Shown here one piece after another: positions 18,030 to 28,706 of a stretch of DNA of 64,000 bases; the first letter of the stretch is position 1; each line of letters begins with the position of its first letter. A model generated the notes under the pieces. It was not told the DNA's origin, did no database searches, and saw only the letters and a list, made by a program, of their open reading frames with translations. This stretch comes from Prochlorococcus sp. AG-409-J19. Lineage in GTDB: Bacteria; Cyanobacteriota; Cyanobacteriia; PCC-6307; Cyanobiaceae. A program made the translations under genes and the position numbers. The DNA is taken from assembly GCA_003215635.1 (NCBI GenBank), contig QCKC01000002.1:62001-126000 (forward strand), read 5' to 3'.

Positions 18030-18809
18030 TTGGCACTTCCAAAAGAACTTCTTCTAAGTGATTTATTAAATCATCGTGTTCGTTGTAACGAAGGAATAGA
18101 CCATGGACCTGGAGTGTGTGTCTGGATGCATCCTCCAGTTCATAGGATTCTCGGATGGGCTACTAGACCCTCTTCTTTATCTATTGAACGTCATGTTTGG
18201 AAGTTAAATCAGTTACGTGCTATATCAGATCATCAAGCTTATGTAAAAAATTTTCCTTCTAAAACTAATGTCGCAACCATCAATATGTTGCCTACACTTA
18301 TAGAAGCTAAGGTTTTAAGTTCATCCAATGAACGAATAGCTTCTTTAGTTGATGCTGTTTTTGATCCTTCTTACGGAAATATTTTATATTATCTTGTTTC
18401 TCGTTCTGATTATAGAATTCCAGGAACGAGTCGTTGGAGATTATCCTTAGATAGAATTATAGATCAGCAACCAGGAATAGTTTCTACTTCTATCAAAAGT
18501 TTAGATCATCTACCATTAGTAAAATCTAGCTTTCGCCAAGAGCTCTTAAATAAATCAAAAACTTTTCGCAATCAAATTAATGATATGACTGATAAAGCCA
18601 CTGATCGTTTAGAGGGGTGGCTTGAAGATCCCCCATGGGATAATTTCGTTGATAGAGCATATACAACTAAAAATTCAGATTATTTGGATGATCCATTAGA
18701 TAATTGGAATGAAAACTCTAATGATTCATTAAAACGTTCTTTAGCAGAGGAGAGATATATAAATTCCCGTGCTAACACTTTAGATGAAGAAGAAGATCCT
18801 TGGATCTAA
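18030..18809 (+). CDS. PRC-barrel-like conserved cyanobacterial protein
   Basis: A 259-residue soluble protein between dnaN and purL. The N-terminal 70 residues are basic and aromatic. The centre (about 85-150, SNERIASLVDAVFDPSYGNILYYLVSRSDYRI) resembles a PRC-barrel domain. The C-terminus is acidic with Asp/Glu repeats. The start is a TTG at 18030, two bases after the dnaN stop, so it is probably translated with dnaN. The function is unknown. Confidence 0.75.
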   Translation: MALPKELLLSDLLNHRVRCNEGIDHGPGVCVWMHPPVHRILGWATRPSSLSIERHVWKLNQLRAISDHQAYVKNFPSKTNVATINMLPTLIEAKVLSSSNERIASLVDAVFDPSYGNILYYLVSRSDYRIPGTSRWRLSLDRIIDQQPGIVSTSIKSLDHLPLVKSSFRQELLNKSKTFRNQINDMTDKATDRLEGWLEDPPWDNFVDRAYTTKNSDYLDDPLDNWNENSNDSLKRSLAEERYINSRANTLDEEEDPWI

Positions 18810-18844
18810 TTTTTTATTAGAATATTAAAATCAAATTCCTGTAT

Positions 18845-21220
18845 ATGTCTTCTGTAAACGCGAATTCATATGATATAGCTGGGGCCCTTGATAAAGAAGG
18901 TCTCAAAGCTCGTGATTATGCTGAAATTTGTCGTCGTCTAAAACGACATCCCAATAGGGTTGAACTTGGAATGTTCGGTGTTATGTGGTCTGAGCATTGT
19001 TGTTATAGGAATTCTAAATCTCTCTTAAACCTTTTCCCAACAACAGGTCCTAGAATTCTTGTAGGTCCAGGAGAAAATGCAGGTGTAGTTGACTTAGATC
19101 AAGGACAAAGACTTGTCTTTAAGATTGAAAGTCATAACCATCCTTCAGCTATTGAACCTTTTCAAGGTGCTGCTACGGGTGTCGGAGGAATATTGAGAGA
19201 TATTTTTACTATGGGAGCTAGGCCAATAGCCTTATTAAATGCATTGAGATTTGGTCCTCTTGAAGATAAAAAAAATGTTAGTTTACTAGAAGGTGTTGTA
19301 AAAGGTATAGCTCATTATGGAAATTGCGTAGGTGTTCCAACTGTTGGGGGAGAAGTTAGTTTTGATTCAAGTTATTCAGGCAATCCGCTAGTTAATGCTA
19401 TGGCATTAGGCTTAATGGAGACAAAAGATATAGTTTGTTCGGGAGCTAGTGGTATTGATTTTCCAGTGCTTTATGTAGGAAGCACAACTGGAAGGGATGG
19501 AATGGGAGGTGCAAGTTTTGCTAGTTCTGAATTAACAAAAGCTTCTTTAGATAATCGTCCTGCTGTTCAAGTTGGTGATCCTTTTTTGGAAAAAGGATTA
19601 ATTGAAGCTTGCTTAGAAGTTTTTAAATCTGGTCATGTTGTTGCTGCTCAGGATATGGGAGCTGCGGGTTTAACTTGTAGTTGTTCTGAAATGGCTGCGA
19701 ATGGTTCTGTAGGAATTGAGCTTAATTTGGATTTAGTTCCAGCAAGAGAAACTGGTATGTCTGCATATGAATTTTTGTTATCTGAGTCTCAAGAAAGAAT
19801 GCTTTTCGTTGTTAAACCAGGATCTGAAGAGTTTGTTATGGATAAATTTATTCGTTGGGGTTTAAATGCAGTTGTTGTTGGTCGTGTTTTAGAAGAAAAA
19901 GTCGTAAGAGTTATACATAAAAATGAGATTGTTGCAAATATACCTGCAAATGCTTTGGCTAATGATACTCCTATCGAAGAACATGAATTAATTAAGGGTG
20001 TTCCAGATGAGATAAATATGTGTTGGTTGTGGAAAGAAAATAAATTACCCCAACCTGAAGTTACAAGAATTAAAAGTGCTTCTTCTCAAAAGATATATCT
20101 ATGGTCAGATGTTTTGCTTAAACTATTAGATAATCCAACTATTTCTTCAAAAAGATGGATTTATAATCAATATGATCATCAAGTACAGCTTAATACAGTT
20201 GTGTCACCAGGATGTGGAGATGCAGCAGTTGTTAGAATTCGTCCTCAGGAATTTGATAATCAATTAAAAGAATTTAATAGAGGAATTGCTGCAGTAGTTG
20301 ATTGTCCAAATAGATGGGTTTCTCTTGATCCTCAAAGGGGATCGATTGCCGCAGTTGCTGAAGCGGCACGAAATATAAGTTGCGTAGGTGCTGAACCAAT
20401 TGCTATAACTAATAATCTAAATTTTCAATCACCAGAAACTCCTCTTGGTTATTGGAAGATGTATGAATCTTGCAAAGGTATTTCGAAAGCATGTGAAGCA
20501 TTTAAAACACCTGTTACAGGTGGAAACGTTTCCTTATACAACGAGACTCGAATGTCTGATGGTTCTATGCAACCTATTCATCCAACTCCAGTTATTGGAA
20601 TGGTAGGGATAGTTGAGAATTTATCACAAATTTGTAGATCAGGATGGCATCAAGCTGGAGATTCAATTTGGATGCTCGGAGTTCCTTTAGAATTGACAGA
20701 TTCTCTTGATAATAGAATTTCATTATCAGCCACAGCATATTTAGAAACTATTCATGGTTTGGTAACCGGTAGACCACCTAAACCAGATTTGGAACTCGAG
20801 TATTATCTACAAACTTTTTTGCGCAAATCGATACGTGATGGCTTTATAAATTCTGCACATGATATTAGTGACGGTGGATTAGCTGTTGCATTAGCAGAGT
20901 GTAGTATCAATTCCAATTTGGGTGTACAAATAGATATTCCTTTAAGTAACTCTAGGATTGATAGATTGCTATTTGCTGAGGGAGGATCACGAGTCTTGGT
21001 TAGTGTTCCTGCCAATAAGAATATAATTTGGCGAAGTTATATCGAAAACTATCCATATCTAAATAATATGCCTTTACCTGCCAGTCCGATTGGATATGTT
21101 TCCTCAGATAGTCAATTTTGTTTGATACAGGGGGAAGTTTCTTTGTTAAACCTTTCAGTTAATACCTTAAGAGATTCTTTTGAACAAGCAATTCCTCGCC
21201 GCCTTGCCGTGGAAAAATGA
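18845..21220 (+). CDS. purL: FGAM synthase large subunit (PurL)
   Basis: ATP-dependent amination of formylglycinamide ribonucleotide in purine synthesis, working with PurS and PurQ. The 791-residue small-type PurL has [21 protein letters not shown] (here shown in part; nucleotide and metal site), [24 protein letters not shown] and the second-half [14 protein letters not shown]. It precedes purF on the same strand by 77 bases, a purine gene cluster. Confidence 0.96.
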   Translation: MSSVNANSYDIAGALDKEGLKARDYAEICRRLKRHPNRVELGMFGVMWSEHCCYRNSKSLLNLFPTTGPRILVGPGENAGVVDLDQGQRLVFKIESHNHPSAIEPFQGAATGVGGILRDIFTMGARPIALLNALRFGPLEDKKNVSLLEGVVKGIAHYGNCVGVPTVGGEVSFDSSYSGNPLVNAMALGLMETKDIVCSGASGIDFPVLYVGSTTGRDGMGGASFASSELTKASLDNRPAVQVGDPFLEKGLIEACLEVFKSGHVVAAQDMGAAGLTCSCSEMAANGSVGIELNLDLVPARETGMSAYEFLLSESQERMLFVVKPGSEEFVMDKFIRWGLNAVVVGRVLEEKVVRVIHKNEIVANIPANALANDTPIEEHELIKGVPDEINMCWLWKENKLPQPEVTRIKSASSQKIYLWSDVLLKLLDNPTISSKRWIYNQYDHQVQLNTVVSPGCGDAAVVRIRPQEFDNQLKEFNRGIAAVVDCPNRWVSLDPQRGSIAAVAEAARNISCVGAEPIAITNNLNFQSPETPLGYWKMYESCKGISKACEAFKTPVTGGNVSLYNETRMSDGSMQPIHPTPVIGMVGIVENLSQICRSGWHQAGDSIWMLGVPLELTDSLDNRISLSATAYLETIHGLVTGRPPKPDLELEYYLQTFLRKSIRDGFINSAHDISDGGLAVALAECSINSNLGVQIDIPLSNSRIDRLLFAEGGSRVLVSVPANKNIIWRSYIENYPYLNNMPLPASPIGYVSSDSQFCLIQGEVSLLNLSVNTLRDSFEQAIPRRLAVEK

Positions 21221-21297
21221 CGTATCTTCTTATTTGGCTATTTACGAATCACACTAATACTTTGTTACTATATTTTTATTGAGGACTAAAGGAACCG

Positions 21298-22755
21298 ATG
21301 TGTGGAATTGTTGGTATTTTCTCAAGAGGCATCGTCAATCAACAAATTTATGACAGTTTGTTGTTGCTACAGCATCGTGGTCAAGATTCAACAGGTATTG
21401 CCACCATGGATGGTAATACTTTTCACTTGCATAAGTCAAAGGGCCAAGTAAAGGAAGCTTATAGAACTAGAAATATGAGATCATTAATTGGGAATATTGG
21501 TTTAGGTCATGTACGATATGCTACTCAAGGAGTAGCTGATAGTGAGGAGGAAGCACAACCTTTTTATGTAAATGCACCATATGGAATTATTCTTGTACAT
21601 AATGGGAATCTAACAAATACAAGAGAATTAGAAAAACAATTATTTAGCATTGATCGAAGACATACAAATACTAGTAGTGATACAGAAATGTTGCTAAATG
21701 TCTTAGCTACGGAATTACAAATTCATAGTACAGGTAAAGATTTAAATCCAGAAGATACATTTGCGGCTGTTTCTTCTGTTCATAAACGCATAAAAGGTTC
21801 ATATGCTGCTATTGCATTGCTTTCTGGTCATGGAATATTGGCGTTTCGTGATCCTTTTGGTATTAGACCATTAGTTTTGGGTAGGCGTTTTGCTGAAGAT
21901 AATAGTAGTGAATGGATAGTTGCTAGTGAATCTCTAGTTTTAGAGAATGGAGATTACGAAATTGTTAGAGATGTAGCTCCCGGAGAAGCTATTTTTATAT
22001 CTAATTCAGGAGAATTATTTTCTAGGCAATGTTCATTAGAGTCAAAACTTATTCCATGTGCTTTTGAATATGTCTATTTAGCGAGACCTGATTCTGTGAT
22101 GAATGGGATATCAGTTTATGAAGCTAGACTTCGTATGGGAGATCGATTAGCAGAAACAATTAAACGCTATAGAACTCTTGGAGATATTGATGTTGTTATG
22201 CCTATACCTGATTCGTCACGACCTGCTGCAATGCAAGTTGCTCGTCAGCTAGGTATTGAGTATCGAGAAGGATTTTTTAAAAATAGGTATGTTGGCCGCA
22301 CTTTTATTATGCCAGGTCAATCACAAAGGAAAAAGTCTGTTCGTCAAAAATTAAATGCAATGGGGACAGAGTTTAAGAATAAAAATATTCTTATTGTTGA
22401 TGATTCAGTGGTTAGAGGAACCACTTCAAAACAAATTGTCCAAATGGCTAAATTTGCAGGAGCCAATAATGTAACTTTCACCTCAGCAGCACCACCAGTT
22501 CGTTTTCCTCATGTATATGGAATTAATATGCCAACTCGTAAGGAACTTATTGCCCATGATCGGACTATTCCAGAAATTGCCAAAGAACTGTTAATAGATA
22601 ATATGGTTTATCAGGAAGTCGCTGATCTTAAGGATGCAATAATAGAAGGATCGAATGTTAAAGAACTTGAAATGTCCTGTTTTACAGGTAATTATATTAC
22701 TGGTGATATCAACAGTGAATATCTTGATTGGGTTGAATCCAATCATGTCTCTTAA
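21298..22755 (+). CDS. purF: Amidophosphoribosyltransferase (PurF)
   Basis: First committed step of purine synthesis: PRPP and glutamine to phosphoribosylamine. The N-terminus MCGIVGIFS supplies the nucleophile Cys2 directly, with no propeptide. QHRGQDSTGIA and GHVRYATQG belong to the glutaminase half. The PRPP-binding loop is ILIVDDSVVRGTTSKQIV. A ribosome site (AAAGGA) precedes the ATG. It converges on the topoisomerase gene with a nine-base gap. Confidence 0.96.
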   Translation: MCGIVGIFSRGIVNQQIYDSLLLLQHRGQDSTGIATMDGNTFHLHKSKGQVKEAYRTRNMRSLIGNIGLGHVRYATQGVADSEEEAQPFYVNAPYGIILVHNGNLTNTRELEKQLFSIDRRHTNTSSDTEMLLNVLATELQIHSTGKDLNPEDTFAAVSSVHKRIKGSYAAIALLSGHGILAFRDPFGIRPLVLGRRFAEDNSSEWIVASESLVLENGDYEIVRDVAPGEAIFISNSGELFSRQCSLESKLIPCAFEYVYLARPDSVMNGISVYEARLRMGDRLAETIKRYRTLGDIDVVMPIPDSSRPAAMQVARQLGIEYREGFFKNRYVGRTFIMPGQSQRKKSVRQKLNAMGTEFKNKNILIVDDSVVRGTTSKQIVQMAKFAGANNVTFTSAAPPVRFPHVYGINMPTRKELIAHDRTIPEIAKELLIDNMVYQEVADLKDAIIEGSNVKELEMSCFTGNYITGDINSEYLDWVESNHVS

Positions 22756-22764
22756 GTGAACGTA

Positions 22765-25251
22765 TTAATTTTCTATATTTAAATTTAAAGGTATTATGTT
22801 TTCAATAAACTCGTTTTCCTCTAATTTGAGTATTGTTTGATGAGGTTGATTTACAGTAATACTGTTTAAAGATTGGGAATTAATACGTCCGTTTCTGCCT
22901 TGGTTGGTTATATAGCTAATTAAGCCCTTTGCTTCGCACATCTCTATTATTGGATTTGTCTCAATCTCTTCTTTATTAAAGCCAGGAATTATATCTCCAA
23001 GGTCTCCTCTTTTACATCTTCTATAATCATCTACATTCAGACTTGTTAGCTTTCCTTGCTTTTGTGCGACTATAAATTGGCAATTGATTTCAGCATCTCT
23101 AGCAATAGTATTTATTATTTTTTCGTTATCAAATAGTCTCATTGTTAATGGTCCTTGTGCAAGTTTACCCATCACTGGAAGAGTATCTTTATTTACTTTT
23201 AGTCTGAGAAGTCTCCCAAAGCTACTAAGTATAATTATTTCACCTTCATTTTTACAAATCAAAGCATTTTTTAAATGCACTCCTTCTTTTAGTTTTAAAA
23301 TTGTGCTAGCTCGTCCAGATAAATCTAGAACTTCTTCTAGCGGTAATCTTTTGAATCTTCCATCACTACTCAAAAGTCCAAGAGTAAGTTTATTATTATT
23401 GGGTAAAACTATTATATTAATTATATCATCGCCTTCTAATCCCCCTGGCAAAAACTTTTCAAGTTTTCCTGGATTTTGTCCAGCAAATTCCCATTTTATT
23501 AAGGCTACACGACCATTTTTAGTTACTGCAAGAAGTCTTGGGTTGCTATTTATAGGTAAAATTAATCTTGTTGCTGTGGTTTCTTTAGAAATTTTACTTT
23601 CTTCATCCAGATGTAGCCGACCAAGTACTTGAGGACTAACTATTTTTACTTGATTATCATATTGAATTAGTAGTTTTGCCTCATTTGGTAAAGCTTCAAA
23701 AGCTTGTTTTTTTAGAAGTTCTGCATTAGGTCTTTGGTTGGCAACTTTTTCAGCAATTATTTCGTCACCGCCTTCAATTAACTGTGTTCTTCTTTTGTTT
23801 CCAAATCTTTTTTTTAGTTCTTTAAGTTCAGCAATTAGTTCAGCCATTAATTCTTCTCTATTTCCTAATAGATCTTGTAGAGCTTTGCATTTTTCTTGTA
23901 ATTTGCTCTTTTCTTCCTTTAATTCTTTTTGTTCTAGTCCTGTTAGTCGTCTTAATGGCATAGCAAGAACAGCATCTGCTTGTTTTTCGTTTATATTTAG
24001 GTTATTGATTAGTTTTTGCTTCGCTATAGACGCATCTGCTGCCTCTTGAATTAGTAAAATGATTTCTTGTAACTTGTTAATTGCTTTGGTTAATCCCTCA
24101 ACGACTTCAAGTCTGTCTTTTGCTTTTTTTAAATGAAATAAATTTCTTTTGATTAAAGTATTTTCTCTGAATTCTAGGAATTCTTCAAGTAGTTTTCTTA
24201 GGGATAGTTGTTGTGGTTGACCATTGACTAAAGCCAGTAGGATTGCTCCAAAATTATTTTGTAATGCCGTTTTTCTATGTAAATCATTTAATACTTTTTG
24301 TGAATCAGCATCTCTTCGTAGTTCAACCAGAATTCTCATCCCTTCTCTGTCACTTTCATCTCTTATATCTGCTATGCCACCAATTTTTCCTTCGTTTACC
24401 AGATCTGCAAGTTTTTCTATCCAACCAGCTTTGCTCAATTGGTAGGGCAATTCTGTTATAACAATTGCACTTCTTTTGTGTTTCCCTTTCCCAGGATGTA
24501 TTTCTTCTACATGTGTTTTTCCTCTCATTGGAATACTTCCTCGACCTTTTAAATATGTTTCTTTAATTCCTGATCCGATAAGAATTTCTCCTCCTGTAGG
24601 GAAGTCTGGTCCAGGTATGAATTCAAAAAGTTTTTGATCACTAATTGTTGGGTTTTTTATAAGTCCAATCATTCCGTTAACTAACTCGTTTAAATTATGC
24701 GGTGGAATATTTGTTGCCATTCCAACAGCGATTCCCGTACAACCATTTAGCAGTAGGAAAGGTAATTGAGCAGGTAATACGTTGGGTTCTTGTTGTGAAC
24801 CATCAAAGTTTTGAATAAAATCAACGGTATTTGCTCCTATTTCGTTTAATAAAGTTTCGTGGGCAATTGGTGCAAGTCTTGTTTCTGTATATCTCATCGC
24901 TGCGGCTGGATCGTCATCTACTGATCCAAAATTTCCATGCCCATCCAGGACAGGATATCTACTTGAAAATGTCTGAACTAAGCGAACTAATGCATCATAT
25001 ACAGCTTGGTCGCCATGCGGATGGTATTTGCCTAATACATCTCCTACTACTCTTGCACATTTTCTATAGGGTCTTTCCGGGGTTAATCCCAGTTCATGCA
25101 TTGCAAAGAGAATTCTTCTTTGCACAGGCTTGAGTCCGTCACGAGCATCCGGAAGAGCCCTTCCCACGATTACGCTCATCGCGTATTCGAGATAAGACCG
25201 CTGCATCTCTTGATGCAAGGAAATTGGTTGTAGGCGCTCTTCTTTGGCCAT
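22765..25251 (-). CDS. DNA gyrase / topoisomerase IV subunit A
   Basis: Type IIA topoisomerase breakage-reunion subunit, 828 residues. The N-terminal half has [41 protein letters not shown] and the catalytic tyrosine Y121 in [10 protein letters not shown]. The C-terminal half consists of beta-pinwheel repeats. The basic GyrA box (QRRGGKG-type) is not clear; [10 protein letters not shown] is the nearest, which leans towards a ParC-like role. A second gyrA may exist elsewhere in the genome. GyrA or ParC cannot be settled from this gene alone. Confidence 0.9.
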   Translation of the reverse strand: MAKEERLQPISLHQEMQRSYLEYAMSVIVGRALPDARDGLKPVQRRILFAMHELGLTPERPYRKCARVVGDVLGKYHPHGDQAVYDALVRLVQTFSSRYPVLDGHGNFGSVDDDPAAAMRYTETRLAPIAHETLLNEIGANTVDFIQNFDGSQQEPNVLPAQLPFLLLNGCTGIAVGMATNIPPHNLNELVNGMIGLIKNPTISDQKLFEFIPGPDFPTGGEILIGSGIKETYLKGRGSIPMRGKTHVEEIHPGKGKHKRSAIVITELPYQLSKAGWIEKLADLVNEGKIGGIADIRDESDREGMRILVELRRDADSQKVLNDLHRKTALQNNFGAILLALVNGQPQQLSLRKLLEEFLEFRENTLIKRNLFHLKKAKDRLEVVEGLTKAINKLQEIILLIQEAADASIAKQKLINNLNINEKQADAVLAMPLRRLTGLEQKELKEEKSKLQEKCKALQDLLGNREELMAELIAELKELKKRFGNKRRTQLIEGGDEIIAEKVANQRPNAELLKKQAFEALPNEAKLLIQYDNQVKIVSPQVLGRLHLDEESKISKETTATRLILPINSNPRLLAVTKNGRVALIKWEFAGQNPGKLEKFLPGGLEGDDIINIIVLPNNNKLTLGLLSSDGRFKRLPLEEVLDLSGRASTILKLKEGVHLKNALICKNEGEIIILSSFGRLLRLKVNKDTLPVMGKLAQGPLTMRLFDNEKIINTIARDAEINCQFIVAQKQGKLTSLNVDDYRRCKRGDLGDIIPGFNKEEIETNPIIEMCEAKGLISYITNQGRNGRINSQSLNSITVNQPHQTILKLEENEFIENIIPLNLNIEN

Positions 25252-25320
25252 CCTGAAAACGGATGAGATGGCTTAAAACGTTTAGCTTAACGATCTATCT
25301 GATAATTAACAGCTTTTATA

Positions 25321-26199
25321 TCATGTTTCAGAGTTCGCTTTGGCACGTTCGACTGCTGTTTTTAAGTCTGGTCTGGCAAGAAGCTTGCTTGTAGCTTTCC
25401 TGAGTTTGTCTCCCCACAATTGGTCTTTTTGATGTTTTGTGGAAACGTAGTTAGGGTTTTTGGAAAGAGCTTTTTTGGCTAATAGTAGAGTTTTTGCATT
25501 GGTTTTATTTGTATGATTTAAGGCCGCTGCTAAAGCTAACATTGGTTCGGCATCTTGATTTATTTCCAATACTTCTTGCCATTTTTTAATCGCCTCATTT
25601 ACTTTGCTTTGTTCAAATAGTATTAACGCTTGATTGTTTAATGCTTCCCAAAAACTTGATTCTAATGAAACAGCTTTTTGAAAGGATGCCAATGCATTTG
25701 TATATTTTTTTTGCAGTATAAATGCGTTTCCCTGTTGAAAATATCCGTGAGCATTTTTTGGTTCTAATTTTAGACCTTGTTTGATTAGGTAGAGAGCTTC
25801 CTTAGGATTTTGCTTTTGTAGAGATAAAGTTGCTGATGCAAACCATAAGTTGGCTTTATTGGGATTTATTTGTATTGCTTTTTCGATAGATTCTTTTGCT
25901 TCAGTGAGTTTTTTATCTTGTAATTGTGCTTGCCCAAGTAATGACCAAAGCATATAGTCATTAGGTTTTAACTGAATTGCTAGCCTGGTTAGGCGAATAG
26001 CTTCTTTTGGCCGGCCAAATCTTAATCTTTGAGCCGCATTTCTTGCAAACTTTAAGCTGTCTTTTTGTAATTCCTCAGTGTTTGGATGAAATACATAGGG
26101 TACAACTGCATGACCAGGTAAGGATATAACTAAGCTTATTAAAATTGTTATATAACCGTTTCGCAAATGGTTTTTTTTCTTTTGATTTTGTAAATGCAT
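25321..26199 (-). CDS. Exported TPR-repeat protein
   Basis: About 292 residues starting at the ATG at 26199, eight bases after the queG stop; the frame is open further upstream but would overlap queG. After a basic N-terminus comes a hydrophobic segment (YITILISLVISLPGHAVV), a signal or anchor. Five or more TPR units follow, for example PNDYMLWSLLGQAQLQDKKL, PNKANLWFASATL and PKNAHGYFQQGNAFI. TPRs mediate protein contacts; no specific partner can be named. It is probably co-transcribed with queG. Confidence 0.8.
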   Translation of the reverse strand: MHLQNQKKKNHLRNGYITILISLVISLPGHAVVPYVFHPNTEELQKDSLKFARNAAQRLRFGRPKEAIRLTRLAIQLKPNDYMLWSLLGQAQLQDKKLTEAKESIEKAIQINPNKANLWFASATLSLQKQNPKEALYLIKQGLKLEPKNAHGYFQQGNAFILQKKYTNALASFQKAVSLESSFWEALNNQALILFEQSKVNEAIKKWQEVLEINQDAEPMLALAAALNHTNKTNAKTLLLAKKALSKNPNYVSTKHQKDQLWGDKLRKATSKLLARPDLKTAVERAKANSET

Positions 26200-26207
26200 T
26201 GTAAATT

Positions 26208-27164
26208 TTATAGTTTGTGATTTGTATTTTGAATCGTTTGCGCATTTCTTCTCCACATCCATGGTTTTATTCTTCTTAAAGCAGAGCCTCTTAATTTTTC
26301 TTTCCATTCCTCATCCTTCCATTTTAATGCTTGTTCTTTTGTTAAGTTCAATAGCCAATCTGCGGGTTGCATCTCGGGATCTTCATTGAAGGGTAAATTT
26401 TGTTTATTCCATGGACATACTTCTTGGCAGATGTCGCATCCAGCGATCCAAGTCCCTATTTTGGCTCCGATTTCATCAGGTATTTTTAGGTTTCTGTTTT
26501 CGATGGTGTGATAAGCAATGCATTTTCGAGAATCGATTACAAAAGGTTCCGTTATAGCTTGTGTTGGACATTGATCAATACATCTCCTGCACTCACCACA
26601 TAGTGGTTGACTTGGTTGATCAGGTGTTAGAGGTTCCGTGCAGAGTAAATGACCTATAGCTATCCATGATCCAGTTGTTGGATTAATTAGGTTACTATTT
26701 TTTCCAATCCATCCAAGTCCTGCTTCTTCAGCCCAAGCTTTGTCTAAAAGAGGCGCGGAATCTACACATATAGTCCATTTACAATCTGGTTTAATATTTT
26801 CAAGCCATCGGCCAATTTTTTTCAATCTTTGTTCTATCACCTTGTGATAATCCTTCCCCCAACCATATCTGGCAATAGATACGGCGGTTTTAGATTTTTT
26901 TGCTTTTACATGATAATTCAGTCCCACTGCAACCAAGCTAGTTGCTCCTTCTAGGAGGGTTGCAATGTTTTTTCGTCTATTTGCTTCCATCCATTTCATA
27001 TCTGCTTGATTGCCTTTCTTTAGCCATCTTTCTAAAGCGGCTGTTCTTAGATCTATTCGCTTGCTTCCAGGAATCCTTGCAATACCAATAGGATCAAAGC
27101 CTAAAAGCCTAGCCTTTGCTTTTAAGGCCTTACTTAATTCGTTTTGATTGTCTTCCATTACCAT
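26208..27164 (-). CDS. queG: Epoxyqueuosine reductase
   Basis: Cobalamin-dependent Fe-S enzyme for the last step of queuosine synthesis in tRNA. The 318-residue protein contains two ferredoxin-like clusters, CGECRRCIDQCPTQAI and CDICQEVCPWN, and the family segment GWIGKNSNLINP. The start may be ATG 27164 or ATG 27158. It lies upstream of the TPR gene on the same strand. It relies on cobalamin, consistent with cbiD at 54.8 kb. Confidence 0.93.
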   Translation of the reverse strand: MVMEDNQNELSKALKAKARLLGFDPIGIARIPGSKRIDLRTAALERWLKKGNQADMKWMEANRRKNIATLLEGATSLVAVGLNYHVKAKKSKTAVSIARYGWGKDYHKVIEQRLKKIGRWLENIKPDCKWTICVDSAPLLDKAWAEEAGLGWIGKNSNLINPTTGSWIAIGHLLCTEPLTPDQPSQPLCGECRRCIDQCPTQAITEPFVIDSRKCIAYHTIENRNLKIPDEIGAKIGTWIAGCDICQEVCPWNKQNLPFNEDPEMQPADWLLNLTKEQALKWKDEEWKEKLRGSALRRIKPWMWRRNAQTIQNTNHKL

Positions 27165-27290
27165 TGGAAAAGGACTGACTGCTTAAGGGTTTGATTGATT
27201 CTCTTTAAAAATTGGAAATTAATTCTGAGGACAAGCCTTTCATTAGCTAGTTTGGTCCAATAAAATACGTTTTAAGCAACGGGGCGGTTT

Positions 27291-28037
27291 TTGGTTCAGT
27301 CCACTCCTAGACCAGATCTTCCGCTGATTTCAAGATTTCAGCAAGATCTCAAGAATGATTTGATCGCTGGTTTGTTAGTGGTCATCCCTTTGGCAACGAC
27401 AATTTGGTTGTCAACTATTGTCAGTCGCTTTGTCCTGGCTTTGTTGACTTCTGTTCCGAAGCAGCTCAATCCTTTTATTACTCTGAATCCTTTACTGCAG
27501 GATCTTATCAATCTTGCTTTAGGTTTAACGGTTCCTTTACTAGGAATTTTGCTTATTGGTTTAATGGCCAGAAATATTGTTGGCCGTTGGTTATTAGAGT
27601 TTGGCGAAGGCACTCTGTCTAAAATCCCACTTGCTGGATCCGTATATAAAACACTTAAACAGTTACTTGAAACGTTTTTACGTGATAACTCCACTCGTTT
27701 TAGAAGAGTTGTTTTAGTTGAATATCCTCGAGAAGGTCTATTTAGTGTTGGTTTTGTTACTGGTTCTGTTGGGCCATCATTGCAGTCAGATTTAGACAAA
27801 CCACTTTTAAGTGTATTTATACCGACCGCTCCAAATCCAACGACTGGTTGGTATACTCTTGTACCTGAATCCTCTGTAAAGGATTTGAATATAACCGTTG
27901 AAGAAGCATTCAGAACAATAATTTCAGCTGGAATAGTCAATCCCGATGAAAGAGAAGCACCAGTTAATAGGAGTTTCTCAAGTTTATTTGCCCAATTACG
28001 TGCTAGTACTGCTTCCTCTCCTTCTTCTTCTTCCTAA
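27291..28037 (+). CDS. DUF502 membrane protein
   Basis: A 248-residue protein with two membrane helices (about 23-48 and 66-92), followed by the conserved motif GEGTLSKIPLAGSVYKTLKQ, typical of DUF502, and a beta-rich C-terminal part. The start is a TTG at 27291 after GGGGCGG. It is the first gene of a likely operon with nusB and ftsY. The function is unknown. Confidence 0.85.
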   Translation: MVQSTPRPDLPLISRFQQDLKNDLIAGLLVVIPLATTIWLSTIVSRFVLALLTSVPKQLNPFITLNPLLQDLINLALGLTVPLLGILLIGLMARNIVGRWLLEFGEGTLSKIPLAGSVYKTLKQLLETFLRDNSTRFRRVVLVEYPREGLFSVGFVTGSVGPSLQSDLDKPLLSVFIPTAPNPTTGWYTLVPESSVKDLNITVEEAFRTIISAGIVNPDEREAPVNRSFSSLFAQLRASTASSPSSSS

Positions 28038-28067
28038 AAGATTGATGATCGTATTGTTTTTCTCTTG

Positions 28068-28706
28068 ATGATTCAATCTAGATCACTTTCTCGAGAGTTA
28101 GCTTTGCTTTGGTTAGGTCAAATTTCTGAAGACCAAAGGAAAATATCTAAAGAAATTTCGTTAGATGAAGTCCTTAATAGAGCCATTGACACTCTTATGC
28201 AGCATTTTCGAGAAAAGTTAGATGGTTGTGCTTTGGAATTAGAAACTGCTCAACAGTACTTGTTAGATAGTGAATTACAAGATGTAGATTCAAATTCAAT
28301 AGCTGAAGTAAGGAAATCTTTGAGATTATGTCTTATAGGAACAGAAACTATTTTAAATAATCTTTCTTCTAGTTTGGAGTTGCCCCGCTTGCTATATGTA
28401 AGTGATCAAAAGGAGATTAGGCTAGACGCGATGAAGAGAGTTTCCTTGGTTGTTAAAGAATTTTTGAAAATAGATTCTGATCTTGATAGTGTTATGGAAG
28501 GTTGGAGGTTAAAACGTCTTCCTAGAATTGATAGAGATATTTTACGTTTGGCTTTTGTTGATTTGATGTTTTTAAAAATACCAGCTGCCGTTGCTTGTAA
28601 TGAAGCAGTAGAATTAGCAAACCGATATAGTGATGAGCAAGGCAGAAGAATGATTAATGGTGTTCTGCGAAGACTTCAAAACTCTCTTCTGCTTTCTGAG
28701 AAATAA
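28068..28706 (+). CDS. nusB: Transcription antitermination factor NusB
   Basis: RNA-binding factor that joins NusE in rRNA antitermination. The C-terminal half has the family pattern RLPRIDRDILRLAFVDLMFL, then AAVACNEAVELANRYSDEQG and INGVLRRL. The 212-residue protein has the long N-terminal insertion common in cyanobacterial NusB. I chose the ATG at 28068; a TTG sits directly before it. Its stop overlaps the ATG of ftsY by one base (TAATG). Confidence 0.93.
   Translation: MIQSRSLSRELALLWLGQISEDQRKISKEISLDEVLNRAIDTLMQHFREKLDGCALELETAQQYLLDSELQDVDSNSIAEVRKSLRLCLIGTETILNNLSSSLELPRLLYVSDQKEIRLDAMKRVSLVVKEFLKIDSDLDSVMEGWRLKRLPRIDRDILRLAFVDLMFLKIPAAVACNEAVELANRYSDEQGRRMINGVLRRLQNSLLLSEK

Noticed and set aside
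23084..23632. 182-codon open frame antisense to the topoisomerase gene
   Set aside because: Its translation is low-complexity Ser/Leu and mirrors a conserved gene on the other strand; no ribosome site or motif.
27338..27940. 200-codon open frame antisense to DUF502
   Set aside because: Fully inside a recognisable gene on the other strand; the protein shows no known motif.
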